From positions 1 through 64,000 of the forward strand of contig CANMKX010000008.1 in the NCBI GenBank assembly GCA_947498595.1: DNA of 64,000 bases, in the 5' to 3' direction. Numbering within the stretch: the first letter of the stretch is position 1; the number at the start of each line of letters is the position of its first letter. Origin of the DNA: an uncultured Aquimarina sp. GTDB lineage: Bacteria > Bacteroidota > Bacteroidia > Flavobacteriales > Flavobacteriaceae. The notes below the pieces were generated by a model, which was not told the origin of the DNA, did not search any database, and worked only from the letters and a program-made list of their open reading frames with translations. Shown here piece after piece: positions 35,644 through 44,207 of the stretch. Made by a program: the position numbers and the translations under genes.

Positions 35644-35967
35644 GTTTGTTTTGTTTAGTGTGCTTCGTAAATATAAGTTTTTATTTGAAAATGATTGATA
35701 GGTCTTAAAATGAGAAGAAATGATTATATAAAATTTAACGTATTAAAGTGAAAAGTTGGTTTTTTGATGAAGAAAAGGATTATTAACGGTATAAAAAAAC
35801 AGGGGTTTTAACGGTGAGATTATACTTTAAATGATTGTAGTTTTGAATAACTTGTATAAGTACACGTCTTTAGAAGTTGATTGCATTTAAGAGAATTCGA
35901 TTTTTTGAATTCTCTTTTTTATCTAACAAGGATGGTATTATTAGATAGAATACCAAAATGTACTTTA
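35644..35967. other. Intergenic region with carboxylase promoter and hairpin
   Basis: This 324-bp stretch lies between two minus-strand genes. It holds the probable promoter of the carboxylase operon and a hairpin at 35891-35920 (GAGAATTC / GAATTCTC followed by T6 on the + strand). The hairpin probably ends the MeaB transcript, although its better T-tail faces the + strand, where no gene is present. Confidence 0.4.
35891..35920 (+). terminator. Hairpin downstream of meaB-like gene
   Basis: GAGAATTC at 35891-35898 pairs with GAATTCTC at 35907-35914, with T6 on the + strand. In the minus direction the tail is weaker (TTAAAT), so it may act in both directions. Confidence 0.5.
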
Positions 35968-37056
35968 TTAGGATAATGTTTCTTTATGTAAATTCAATAG
36001 GAAGTTTGCAGCAGTAAAAGGAGTTATTTTATTCTCCATAAGTTGTTGCGTTTGATTTTGTAAAGCTTTTTTTATCGTTGGATTGTTATAGAAATTATTT
36101 TTTAATTGATCTTCAATTGTTTGTACTAGCCAAAATTCATTTTGTTGTGTACGGTGTGATTCAAAATAAGTATTTTTTTTAGTCAAAGAGACATAAGAGA
36201 GAATAAGGTTCCAAATGTCTTGTATTCCTTGTTCTTGAAGAGCACTACAAGTCATCACTTTAGGAGTCCATCCGCTATTTGTAGGAGGGTATAAGTGGAG
36301 TGCTTTATTAAATTGGTTTTTGGCATGTTTAGCACGTATAAGATTATCACCATCAGCTTTGTTAATGATGATAGCATCTGCCATTTCTATAATACCACGT
36401 TTGATTCCTTGCAATTCATCTCCAGCACCAGCTAATTTTAATAAAAGAAAGAAATCAACCATGCTGTGTACTGCAGTTTCACTTTGACCTACTCCTACAG
36501 TTTCTATAATAATCACATCGTATCCTGCTGCTTCGCATAAAATAATAGATTCTCGCGTTTTTTGAGCAACACCTCCTAAAGATTTACCTGATGGAGATGG
36601 GCGAATAAATGCTTGATCAGAACGAACGAGAGATTCCATACGTGTTTTATCTCCAAGAATACTTCCGCCAGAGATAGTACTACTTGGGTCAATAGCGAGA
36701 ATAGCTACTTTTTTTCCAAGTTTAATTAATAAACTGCCTAAGGCTTCAATAAACGTACTTTTCCCTACACCAGGAACACCAGTAATTCCTATTCGGATAG
36801 AATTATTAGCTTTTGGTAAACACAATTCAATAAGTTCTTGTGCTAAATTAAAATGCTTTTGCTGTGTACTTTCTATTAAAGTGATGGCACGACTCAACAT
36901 AGTAGTATCTCCTTGAAGTAGTGTTGCTGCCATATTTGTAGCCGAATCCATCTTTTTTTGTTTTCGCTTAAAACGATTAATAACATTGGGATTGGTACTA
37001 GCAGGAACCTTTGATAAAGGTTGATCATTAGGTGTATGTTGAGAATGTTTCGTCAC
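35968..37056 (-). CDS. MeaB/ArgK-type GTPase (methylmalonyl-CoA mutase chaperone)
   Basis: This 362-residue G3E GTPase has the P-loop GITGVPGVGKSTFIEAL, LAIDPSSTISGGSILGDKTRM, SPSGKSLGGVAQKTRE, IIIETVGVGQSE and the base-recognition motif NKADGDN. Family members load and protect the B12 cofactor of methylmalonyl-CoA mutase. A mutase gene is not in this window. It lies close to the acyl-CoA carboxylase operon, so the locus as a whole fits conversion of propionyl-CoA to succinyl-CoA. The first 45 residues (HSQHTPNDQPLSKVPAS and on) are a polar extension. Confidence 0.92.
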   Translation of the reverse strand: MTKHSQHTPNDQPLSKVPASTNPNVINRFKRKQKKMDSATNMAATLLQGDTTMLSRAITLIESTQQKHFNLAQELIELCLPKANNSIRIGITGVPGVGKSTFIEALGSLLIKLGKKVAILAIDPSSTISGGSILGDKTRMESLVRSDQAFIRPSPSGKSLGGVAQKTRESIILCEAAGYDVIIIETVGVGQSETAVHSMVDFFLLLKLAGAGDELQGIKRGIIEMADAIIINKADGDNLIRAKHAKNQFNKALHLYPPTNSGWTPKVMTCSALQEQGIQDIWNLILSYVSLTKKNTYFESHRTQQNEFWLVQTIEDQLKNNFYNNPTIKKALQNQTQQLMENKITPFTAANFLLNLHKETLS

Positions 37057-37204
37057 GTATATATAGTTTATAACAAAGATAAGGATTCCTCTTATGGTTT
37101 ATGGTAATCAAAATGTAAGACTATAGAAAAGTATTATCAATACAAATACTTTTCTATATAAATGTTAAGGTATAATAATACCAAGTAAACATCAAAATAA
37201 TTGG

Positions 37205-37762
37205 TTATTTATGGTGAATAGGAATTGCAATCGAAGTGGTATCCCATGCTAAATATAAAATAGTGAATCCATTGGCATCTTCAAAGTAGATAGAAAATTG
37301 TTCTACTACGTTCAGCAACCTATGTACAGGAACTTCAATAGTAAGTGCATCATGTGCTGGATCACGTTTAACAGTACCATCCATATTTACTCCCCAGCCG
37401 TATTCTTCAGTATTAAATATAACTTTCCAAGAATTCTCATTAGGAATAGTCCATATGGTATAGGTGCCAGCTTTTAGTAATGAACCATCAATAGATACGT
37501 CTTTATCTGTAGTAAAAGTTGTAGCTTCATTAGCTCCAGTTCGCCATACTTTATTATAAGGTACTAAATCACCAAAAATATCCCTACCTTTTTTATAAGG
37601 TCTATTATAAAATATCGAAAAATTTAAATCGTTTACTGTATGCGTAACAGTTTGCTCTGGACTATGTTTTTTAGTGTTATTTCTCAAGAAAGAAAAACCA
37701 ATAAACCCTATTACAGCAAGCCCAACTAGAGTAATAAGTAACCATTTAATAAACGTATTCAT
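37205..37762 (-). CDS. DUF2911 protein, membrane-anchored
   Basis: This 185-residue protein begins with one hydrophobic segment (residues 6-26, IKWLLITLVGLAVIGFIGFSF) that may be a signal anchor. The rest is a DUF2911 domain: FSIFYNRPYKKGRDIFGDLVPYNKVWRTGANEATTFTTDKDVSIDG, LKAGTYTIWTIPNENSWKVIFN and GWGVN. The family is frequent in Bacteroidetes, probably periplasmic, with a carbohydrate-binding-like beta sandwich and unknown role. It is divergent from the ECF sigma gene at 37928, with 165 bp between them. Confidence 0.85.
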   Translation of the reverse strand: MNTFIKWLLITLVGLAVIGFIGFSFLRNNTKKHSPEQTVTHTVNDLNFSIFYNRPYKKGRDIFGDLVPYNKVWRTGANEATTFTTDKDVSIDGSLLKAGTYTIWTIPNENSWKVIFNTEEYGWGVNMDGTVKRDPAHDALTIEVPVHRLLNVVEQFSIYFEDANGFTILYLAWDTTSIAIPIHHK

Positions 37763-37927
37763 AAGTACAGTTTTTTGAATTTAAAAAAGAAGAATATTTT
37801 ATGCTATAAAAATACTAAAACATTTTTTTTATGCACAAATTTGCAACATATATAAAAGCATTACGTCTATATAGATGAATCATAATAAAAGAATATCAAT
37901 ACCACTAACTAAAAAAAGAAAAAGATT

Positions 37928-38473
37928 TTGTTACAAAGCGAATTAATAGAGCGATGTAGAGCAAATGATCGTAAAGCACAAATGCAGCTATACAAAAAGT
38001 ATTGCGATGCCATGTATTATGTAGCCTTACGGTTTTTAAAGGATTCCTTCGAGGCAGAGGAAGCTATGCAAGAATCTTTTATAAAAGCATTCGCAAGATT
38101 GCACCAATTTACAGGAGATGTGACTTTTGGAGCTTGGTTAAAACGTATCGTGATTAATAAAAGTATCGATATGTTAAAAGCTAAGAAGATGAATATGGTA
38201 GCAATTAATGAACAAGTAATGGCAACTGTTGAAGAGCAAGATGATTGGTCTGTAGCAGACTCCGTTACAGTTCAAGAAATAAAGAATGCAATAGAACAAC
38301 TTCCTGAAAAATATAGGTATGCAGTGATGTTGTTTTTAATAGAAGGATACGATCATAACGAAATAAGCGAAATATTGGATATAACACCAGTATCATCAAG
38401 AACCCTAGTGCACAGAGGGAAAAAAAGATTGCAAGAAGAATTAAAACATTTGAGAGATGGCACAAGATATTAG
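37928..38473 (+). CDS. ECF-type RNA polymerase sigma factor
   Basis: This 181-residue sigma-70 family factor has region 2 in ALRFLKDSFEAEEAMQESFIKAFARLHQF and GAWLKRIVINKSIDMLK, and region 4 in QLPEKYRYAVMLFLIEGYDHNEISEILDITPVSSRTLVHRGKKRL. The start appears to be TTG at 37928, after a purine-rich AAAGAAAAAG; no ATG is available before the conserved ELIERCRAND. The next gene overlaps by 17 bp and encodes a membrane protein that is the likely anti-sigma factor. The three genes from 37928 to 40425 form one overlapping operon. Confidence 0.9.
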   Translation: MLQSELIERCRANDRKAQMQLYKKYCDAMYYVALRFLKDSFEAEEAMQESFIKAFARLHQFTGDVTFGAWLKRIVINKSIDMLKAKKMNMVAINEQVMATVEEQDDWSVADSVTVQEIKNAIEQLPEKYRYAVMLFLIEGYDHNEISEILDITPVSSRTLVHRGKKRLQEELKHLRDGTRY

Positions 38474-39065
38474 AGAATTGTTAAAGAAGGATCGAAGTCT
38501 ACCCACTGAGCATATACGTGAAGGACATCAAGATAGGTTTTTAGCATTATTAGAAAAAGAACTACCTCAAGAAAAAAAGAAAAATGATTACGGGTGGATG
38601 AAAATTGCTGCGAGTGTAATTGTGATTATTTCGATCTCATTTATGGGATGGAAAGGATTTCAAAATACAGCAACTACTTCAGGAAGTAAATTAGTCGTTA
38701 CTGAAAAACCAGTAAAGTCAACAACCACTTTAGAAAAACAATCTCCATTGGCAAATATTTCTCCTGAATATGAAAAACTAGAAAATTACTACTTAACAAG
38801 TATTAAATTCGAGTTATCTAAAATGGAAAAAAATGAAGATAACAAAGAATTGATTGATAGTTTTAAAGTTCGATTAGAGAAACTGAATGAGGAATATCAA
38901 AAATTGAATGCTGAATTAATGGAATTAGGTCCTAATGAATTGAGTATCGATGCAATGATAGAAAATTTACAAATGAGATTGAATTTGCTTAAAAACCTAA
39001 AAGATAAATTAAAAGAATTAGAACAATTAGCGAATGAAGAGTATTATCAAACACAAACGACGTAG
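38457..39065 (+). CDS. Probable anti-sigma factor, single-pass
   Basis: The product has 202 residues. The cytoplasmic N-terminal part (AQDIRELLKKDRSLPTEHIREGHQDRFLALLEKELPQ) is the likely sigma-binding region. One membrane segment lies at about 47-65 (KIAASVIVIISISFMGW). The outer part has a long helical stretch (about 115-195: SIKFELSKMEKNEDNKELIDSFKVRLEKLNEEY) suggesting a coiled coil. It overlaps the sigma gene by 17 bp and the next gene by 32 bp, a sign of tight translational coupling. No zinc-binding HxxxCxxC motif is present. Confidence 0.75.
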   Translation: MAQDIRELLKKDRSLPTEHIREGHQDRFLALLEKELPQEKKKNDYGWMKIAASVIVIISISFMGWKGFQNTATTSGSKLVVTEKPVKSTTTLEKQSPLANISPEYEKLENYYLTSIKFELSKMEKNEDNKELIDSFKVRLEKLNEEYQKLNAELMELGPNELSIDAMIENLQMRLNLLKNLKDKLKELEQLANEEYYQTQTT

Positions 39066-40425
39066 TTCTATTCTAGCTTTATGTTGTGTTTGCGTAGGAA
39101 ATCTAATTGCGCAAAATACAGAAAAGCTAAATGAGAAATTTACAGTTAATAATGATGTTGTTGTTAAGCTAAATACTAGTTATACCAATGTTGTTTTCGA
39201 GACTTGGAATAGAAATACTGTTGAGGTAGAAGCTTATGTTGAAGGAGAGAAATTGACAGACGATCAGCGAAAATATTTAGCTGAAACCTGGCAAATTGAA
39301 GCAATAGGTAACAGTAGAGAAATAGCCATTAGGTCTATAGCTAAAAGTAACCCAAAATGGAATGAAACTATTACTAAAGTAAATATCAATAATCCTCAGG
39401 AATTAAAAAACTTAACACCTGTACTTAAGGAGTTATTAGCTCCTATTATGAAGAATATTGATAAAAACCCTATGCCTAGTGCATTAAAAGAAAACCTAGC
39501 AAGTTTAGACTTTAATTATAAGGCTTATCAAAAAGATGAAGAAAAATACCTCGTCCAATGGGAGAAACAGATAAAGGAAAAACTAGGAAATTCAACAAAT
39601 AACGTATCCGGAAATTCAACTTTACAATTGACCGATCAAATAGGAAGAAATAATCAAATTCAAGTATTGGATCAAGGATTGAGGAATAACAATCAATGGA
39701 GAGGGGATTTTAGTAGAGAGATGGAAGCTTGGGCCTCACAGTTTATCAATCAAATGGCCAATGTAAATGGAGGTAATATTACTCTATATAGTAGTGTTAA
39801 GACTAGAAATACAAAAGACATTACTAGTAATAGGGTAATAAAAATAAAAATGCCGAAAGGAGCAACTGTTGGAATGAATGTTCGACATGGAAAAGTTCAA
39901 TTAGCTCCACGTGCGATTAATGTTAAAGCATCATTATCACATACACAATTGATAGCAGATGTAGTTGATGGAAAACAAACTGATATAAGAGTTTCTTATT
40001 CACCAGTAATTGTTAATGAATGGAATAATGGACGATTGGTAGTTAATTATGTGAAAAACTGCCGAATAGAGAATGCTAATAACATTCAAATAAACGCAGA
40101 CTCTAGTAACATTTTTATAGACGAGTTACTTTCAAACGGTGCAATTGCAGGGAGTTTTGGAAACATAACTATCGCCAATATAAAGAATTCTTTTTCTGCA
40201 TTAGATTTGATATTAGAGAATTGTGATTTGAAAATAGAAATCCCTAAAACAGCTTTTAATTTTACTTATAGTGGTGCTCGTAGTAGGATAAAATTGCCTA
40301 CAACTATGCAAGCTAAATCTAGAAGAAGTTTGGGAGGTGAATTTATTAATGGATACCATACAACAAGAAATACTGATAAGGCAATTGTTATAAATGCCAA
40401 ATACAGCGACGTGATATTACAATAG
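39034..40425 (+). CDS. Exported DUF4097-like beta-helix protein
   Basis: This 463-residue protein has a signal sequence after a basic start (KSIIKHKRRSSILALCCVC..GNLIAQ). The mature protein begins with ENFTV-like NEKFTVNNDVVVKLNTSYTNVVFETW, typical of adhesin-like DUF4097 proteins. The C-terminal half has repeated beta-strand units (VIKIKMPKGATVGMNVRHGKVQL, VNYVKNCRIENANNIQINADSSNIFIDEL, GSFGNITIANI). This fold is seen downstream of ECF sigma/anti-sigma pairs in Bacteroidetes and may sense the cell envelope. It overlaps the anti-sigma gene by 32 bp. Confidence 0.75.
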   Translation: MKSIIKHKRRSSILALCCVCVGNLIAQNTEKLNEKFTVNNDVVVKLNTSYTNVVFETWNRNTVEVEAYVEGEKLTDDQRKYLAETWQIEAIGNSREIAIRSIAKSNPKWNETITKVNINNPQELKNLTPVLKELLAPIMKNIDKNPMPSALKENLASLDFNYKAYQKDEEKYLVQWEKQIKEKLGNSTNNVSGNSTLQLTDQIGRNNQIQVLDQGLRNNNQWRGDFSREMEAWASQFINQMANVNGGNITLYSSVKTRNTKDITSNRVIKIKMPKGATVGMNVRHGKVQLAPRAINVKASLSHTQLIADVVDGKQTDIRVSYSPVIVNEWNNGRLVVNYVKNCRIENANNIQINADSSNIFIDELLSNGAIAGSFGNITIANIKNSFSALDLILENCDLKIEIPKTAFNFTYSGARSRIKLPTTMQAKSRRSLGGEFINGYHTTRNTDKAIVINAKYSDVILQ

Positions 40426-40833
40426 CGTAATTATATAAATGTGTTAATTGAAAAGTCCTTAAGTAATCTACTTGAGGACTTTTTTTGTAGTAAAGATTTA
40501 CAGAACTTCGATCGATAGATATTATTTGAAAAAAATAACATGATAAAAAGCATAGGTTAACTTCGTATTAAGTTTGTGATAATTCTGTATATGTATAAAG
40601 TGTTGCTTTATAGTTGTTTATTGTTGTTTTTGAAGTTCTAGAGATTAAAAAAAGAGGGGAAAAATACGGGTTTTTAACAATTTAATAGCGGATGAAAAGA
40701 TGTATTTTGTGTAGTTTATCTAATATAACACACACTTGATCTAAAACTTGAAATACTTCTTCTAATAACTTAGAAGAGGCGGTATATTTGTACGGGAAAT
40801 GCGTAATAACCTTACAGTTTAATTTTGGGGAAA
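40426..40833. other. Intergenic region with terminator and leader
   Basis: It contains the terminator at 40453-40487 and about 340 bp of AT-rich sequence leading to the small exported protein gene at 40834. No gene was found in it. GGGGAAA just before the start codon is a good ribosome-binding site. Confidence 0.45.
40453..40487 (+). terminator. Terminator of the sigma operon
   Basis: AAGTCCTTAAGTA pairs with TACTTGAGGACTT (one G-T wobble), followed by seven T residues. Confidence 0.85.
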
Positions 40834-41112
40834 ATGAAAAAAATTATTTTTATATTAAGTTTGATTTTTACGACAGCAACTTTTGCAATTGATGGTGAGT
40901 TACTTATCGAAAGAGAAGGTGATGTTGTTACAGTGATAGATTTTAAAAGAGGAGATAGTATAAAACTATTTGAAGTTGAATCTGGAGATATCGTATTAAT
41001 GAAAACAACAGGTAAAATTGATTTGGGTCAATTACCAGCTGGAAAATATATTATAGAACATTGTAAAGGAAAAAAAGTAATAGTAGAAAAAGAAGATGAT
41101 TATGATTTCTAG
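40834..41112 (+). CDS. Small exported protein, unknown
   Basis: This product has 92 residues from ATG 40834, chosen over an in-frame TTG at 40825 because GGGGAAA precedes it and a signal peptide follows (KKIIFILSLIFTTATFA). The mature part is about 75 residues, charged and beta-like: DGELLIEREGDVVTVIDFKRGDSIKLFEVESGDIVLMKTTGKIDLGQLPAGKYIIEHCKGKKVIVEKEDD. The G-K-Y-x-I end resembles the last strands of a small T9SS-type sorting or beta-sandwich domain, but no C-terminal signal is obvious. Monocistronic. Confidence 0.75.
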   Translation: MKKIIFILSLIFTTATFAIDGELLIEREGDVVTVIDFKRGDSIKLFEVESGDIVLMKTTGKIDLGQLPAGKYIIEHCKGKKVIVEKEDDYDF

Positions 41113-41164
41113 GTCATAATATTCTTTATGTTTTTAATAAATGTGTGAGCTTAATTATTAAGCT

Positions 41165-41198
41165 AAAAAAAAGACCTTATTTAAGGTCTTTTTTTTGT
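41165..41198. terminator. Bidirectional terminator
   Basis: AAAAAAGACCTTA pairs with TAAGGTCTTTTTT around TT, with T-runs in both directions. It serves the small exported protein gene (+) and the DUF6249 gene (-). Confidence 0.85.
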
Positions 41199-41213
41199 AC
41201 AAATAATAACGAT

Positions 41214-41555
41214 CTAATTTAGATTTTGAGTCATTTTAAATCCTGTAAATAGCCCAATACCAGCCATGAAGAAAATAGTTCCAGGATAGGCTATATCTTG
41301 AACAACTCCGAAGACGTGATGTAGTATTCCTGCTATAAAAACACCTAATCCGATTCCCATTAATAATAAAGCAAGATTAGGTATAATGATTTTCCAGATA
41401 GGATGAGATCTTTTGGATTTGCTATAGAAAATAGAAGCATCAGCTCCTTTTTCGATTAAGGCTAAACGTTCTTTGTTTCTTGCAGAGATAAATAAATAGA
41501 AGATCCCGAAGATTACTCCGAAAAATATTGGCATTATAACAATTTCTGTTGGCAT
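41214..41555 (-). CDS. DUF6249-type membrane protein
   Basis: This 113-residue protein has one hydrophobic segment at the N-terminus (PTEIVIMPIFFGVIFGIFYLFISARNKERLALIEKGADASIF), followed by a charged cytoplasmic loop, and two more segments (IPNLALLLMGIGLGVFIAGIL and GTIFFMAGIGLFTGF). The pattern ARNKERLALIEKG is the signature of DUF6249, frequently found beside ECF sigma genes in Flavobacteriia. It is divergent from such a sigma gene at 41693. A role in regulating that unit is possible but unproven. Confidence 0.8.
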   Translation of the reverse strand: MPTEIVIMPIFFGVIFGIFYLFISARNKERLALIEKGADASIFYSKSKRSHPIWKIIIPNLALLLMGIGLGVFIAGILHHVFGVVQDIAYPGTIFFMAGIGLFTGFKMTQNLN

Positions 41556-41592
41556 AATAGTTTTAGTTTAAAAATTAATACTGACGATTTTT

Positions 41593-41600
41593 TATCTTTG
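41593..41600 (+). promoter_or_regulatory. Bacteroidetes -7 box for sigma gene
   Basis: TATCTTTG matches TAnnTTTG exactly. TTTA/TTTTAG-like sequence at about 41561-41570 could be the -33 element. It drives the gene at 41693. Confidence 0.5.
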
Positions 41601-41692
41601 ACAGTAAGATCACTTTACTGGTTACAAAAAAAAAGATTTTTTTTTATGAAATTACCTGTAACCTAATTTTAAATACTGTCGTCATAGTAGAA

Positions 41693-42280
41693 ATGAACCA
41701 ACCATCAGATACATATTATATAGGCGAAGTATTGAAAGGTAATTTAAATGCATTTTCGATATTAGTAGATCGATACAAAAGTTTTGTATATACGATTACT
41801 TATAGAGTAGTGAAAAACGAAGTTGATGCGGAAGAAGTAGCTCAAGAAACTTTTATAAAAGCATACCAATCATTAAAAAGTTATAAAGGAGCATCTAAAT
41901 TTTCGACATGGTTATATACAATAGCATATCGAAAAAGCTTGGATTACTTAAAAAAGTATAAAAAAGAAGTATCATATTCGGTATTAGAAACAATACAGGA
42001 TATTAATGAAATAGAAGTAGATAATGCACTTAAAGATATAGAAGAGGAGGAGCGTAAAACAATAATAGCAAATAGTATAAAAGAATTACCTCCAGATGAA
42101 GCAGTTATAATTACATTGTATTATTATGAAGAGAAGAGTATTAAAGAGATCGTTGAAATTACCAATTTAAAAGCAGATAATGTAAAAGTAAAACTATATA
42201 GAAGTCGTAAAAAATTACATTCGATATTAAAACATTATATATTGCCAGAAATAACTAGAAATAATGGAAGAGCCATATAA
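41693..42280 (+). CDS. ECF-type RNA polymerase sigma factor
   Basis: This 195-residue protein has region 2 in FSILVDRYKSFVYTITYRVVKNEVDAEEVAQETFIKAYQSL and KFSTWLYTIAYRKSLDYLKK, and region 4 in IKELPPDEAVIITLYYYEEKSIKEIVEITNLKADNVKVKLYRSRKKL. The start is ATG 41693. The following gene overlaps by 17 bp and encodes a two-pass membrane protein, likely the anti-sigma factor. The DUF6249 membrane gene is divergent. Confidence 0.92.
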   Translation: MNQPSDTYYIGEVLKGNLNAFSILVDRYKSFVYTITYRVVKNEVDAEEVAQETFIKAYQSLKSYKGASKFSTWLYTIAYRKSLDYLKKYKKEVSYSVLETIQDINEIEVDNALKDIEEEERKTIIANSIKELPPDEAVIITLYYYEEKSIKEIVEITNLKADNVKVKLYRSRKKLHSILKHYILPEITRNNGRAI

Positions 42281-42662
42281 TAAAACAGATGAGTTTACTA
42301 GAAAATTAGTACAAGATGCAGGGTTGAAAACACCATCTTTTGATTTTACAGCTTTGGTGATGAAGGAAGTTGAAACAAAGAAATTGAACGATGAAGTTTT
42401 TGTATATAAACCTTTAATTTCGAAAAAGTTTTGGGGAGTATTTTTAGGAGCCTTGATCAGTTTATTAATGGTTTTTAGATACGGAAAAATACCTGTAGTA
42501 ACATCATCTATTATAAAAGCATCTTTAGGAGATTATAAAACTTCCATACCACAATTCGAATTTTCAGAAATAACAGTATATAGTGTTATTGTATTTGGAG
42601 TACTATTTGCAATTCAGGCTACTTTTTTGAAAAAGAACTTAGATAAATTATATTCGTTGTAG
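42264..42662 (+). CDS. Probable anti-sigma membrane protein
   Basis: This 132-residue protein has a cytoplasmic N-terminus of about 50 residues (EEPYNKTDEFTRKLVQDAGLKTPSFDFTALVMKEVE) and two membrane segments (about 51-67 and 105-120: KFWGVFLGALISLLMV and YSVIVFGVLFAIQATF). The 17-bp overlap with the sigma gene suggests coupling. It lacks the usual zinc-binding motif of anti-sigma factors. Family not recognised beyond this role. Confidence 0.72.
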   Translation: MEEPYNKTDEFTRKLVQDAGLKTPSFDFTALVMKEVETKKLNDEVFVYKPLISKKFWGVFLGALISLLMVFRYGKIPVVTSSIIKASLGDYKTSIPQFEFSEITVYSVIVFGVLFAIQATFLKKNLDKLYSL

Positions 42663-42739
42663 TAATAATTTATAAAGTTATATTCCTTATTTTTAAAAGA
42701 CAAAATTTTTATTTTAAGGATGGCTTATAAATTTCAAGC

Positions 42740-43648
42740 GTGAAAATAAAAGAAATACAAAGACTTTTAAAAGAGGAAGCGGATAGTATCGCTTTTTTGA
42801 TCGGTAATGGTATCAATCTTCACTATAAAAATGATACGGTTTCTTGGCAAAATTTATTACTACAACTTTGGAATAGGTATAATGCTGATCGATATTTAGA
42901 AGAAATCCCGGATGGAGTTACTTTTATCGAGTTTTATGATGCATTAGAAATTCAAAATATTCATTTAGAGGATTTCGGTAATAGACTTCAAAAAGTTGTT
43001 CAAGAAGAAATGATTCAATGGAATGCTAGTGAGGATCAGAATCTAATCTTAAAGAGAATTCAAGGAATGAATGCTCCGATATTGACGACTAATTTTGATA
43101 AGTTAATGTCAGAAACATTGAAATTGTCTTTCCATAAAATAAAACAAGCAAAGTTTACAGATTATTACCCATGGTCATCTTATTACAGTTATCAAGAGTT
43201 AATAAAACCATCTGACGGATTTGGAATATGGCATCTTAATGGTATGATAAAATACCATAGAAGTATTAAATTAGGATTGTCTCAATATATGGGGAATGTT
43301 GAAAGAGCTAGAAAACTAATACATAAAAAGCCAAGAAATATTTATGCTTCTCAAAAAAATGGGATATGGAATGGAAGTACCACTTGGCTTGATATTTTAT
43401 TTAATAAATCAATATTCATTTTTGGACTTGGTTTGGATGAAACAGAAGTTTTTATACGTTGGTTGTTAGTAGAAAGGGCTAAGTATTATAAAAAATACGA
43501 AAACAAACGTAAAAAAGGGTGGTACGTAATGAAAGGGAATTCTAATGATACAATAACAGAAGGAAAGAAATTTTTCTTAAAATCAGTAGGAATTGAATTA
43601 ATAAGAATGAATAATTATAAAGAAATATATGAAGAAATATGGAAATAA
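42740..43648 (+). CDS. SIR2-like NAD-binding protein
   Basis: This 302-residue protein starts at GTG 42740. It has the SIR2-like set: FLIGNGIN (residues 19-26), LTTNFDK (Asn118, Asp120), WHLNG (His165) and FGLGLDETE near the end. In SIR2 enzymes the Asn of TTNFD and the His before G are in the NAD-binding/catalytic site. SIR2-like domains act as deacylases or, in many bacterial defence systems, as NAD hydrolases. There is no membrane segment. It is followed with a 10-bp overlap by a pentapeptide-repeat protein gene, and then by a membrane protein gene, so the three likely work together. NAD hydrolysis is inferred from the motifs only. Confidence 0.82.
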   Translation: MKIKEIQRLLKEEADSIAFLIGNGINLHYKNDTVSWQNLLLQLWNRYNADRYLEEIPDGVTFIEFYDALEIQNIHLEDFGNRLQKVVQEEMIQWNASEDQNLILKRIQGMNAPILTTNFDKLMSETLKLSFHKIKQAKFTDYYPWSSYYSYQELIKPSDGFGIWHLNGMIKYHRSIKLGLSQYMGNVERARKLIHKKPRNIYASQKNGIWNGSTTWLDILFNKSIFIFGLGLDETEVFIRWLLVERAKYYKKYENKRKKGWYVMKGNSNDTITEGKKFFLKSVGIELIRMNNYKEIYEEIWK

Positions 43649-44205
43649 TTTTAGATAAGACTTTTGAGAATATTGATTATTCTAAAACAACATTTCCTAA
43701 AGGAGAATACGATAACTGTATTTTTATAAATTGTAATTTTTCAGAAATTAATTTATCTAATTGTATTTTCTCTGAATGCGAATTTAGAGAATGTAATTTA
43801 AGTAATGCAATTGTAAGAGCAACAGCTTTTAAAGAAGTTTATTTTTATGCATCGAAAATGCTAGGAATAGCATTTGATGAAATTGATGATTTTTTGATCT
43901 CAATGAGTTTTGAAGAATGCAAATTAAGCTTCTGTTCGTTTAAAGGTTTAAGTCTGAAGAAACAAAAAAATGTAAAATGTGATATGGAGCAGGTAGATTT
44001 TACCGAAGCTAATCTTTCTGATGCGTTATTTGATGAATGTAATTTAGAACATGCAATCTTTGAATTCACAAAATTAGAAAATGTAAATTTTAAGACATCG
44101 ATAAATTATACTATAGACCCAGAAATAAATACTATAACTGGAGCTAAATTTTCTTTGAGAAATGTTTCTGGATTGCTAGAAAAATATAAGATTAAAATAA
44201 CGTAG
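43639..44205 (+). CDS. Pentapeptide-repeat protein
   Basis: The product has 188 residues with clear A(D/N)LxX-type repeats: CIFINCNFSEINLSNCIFSECEFRECNLSNAIVRATAF, then after a break FEECKLSFCSFKGLSL and DFTEANLSDALFDECNLEHAIFEF. The end, ISGLLEKYKIKI-like VSGLLEKYKIKI, is a typical cap. These right-handed beta-helix proteins often mimic DNA (Qnr and McbG protect gyrase) or act as scaffolds. It overlaps the SIR2-like gene by 10 bp and precedes the membrane gene by 2 bp, so it is part of a three-gene unit. No signal peptide, so cytoplasmic. Confidence 0.88.
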   Translation: MEIILDKTFENIDYSKTTFPKGEYDNCIFINCNFSEINLSNCIFSECEFRECNLSNAIVRATAFKEVYFYASKMLGIAFDEIDDFLISMSFEECKLSFCSFKGLSLKKQKNVKCDMEQVDFTEANLSDALFDECNLEHAIFEFTKLENVNFKTSINYTIDPEINTITGAKFSLRNVSGLLEKYKIKIT

Positions 44206-44207
44206 TG

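Noticed and set aside
43639..44205. Quinolone-resistance (Qnr) assignment for the pentapeptide protein
   Set aside because: The repeat type is shared by many unrelated proteins, and operon context with a SIR2-like gene does not suggest gyrase protection.
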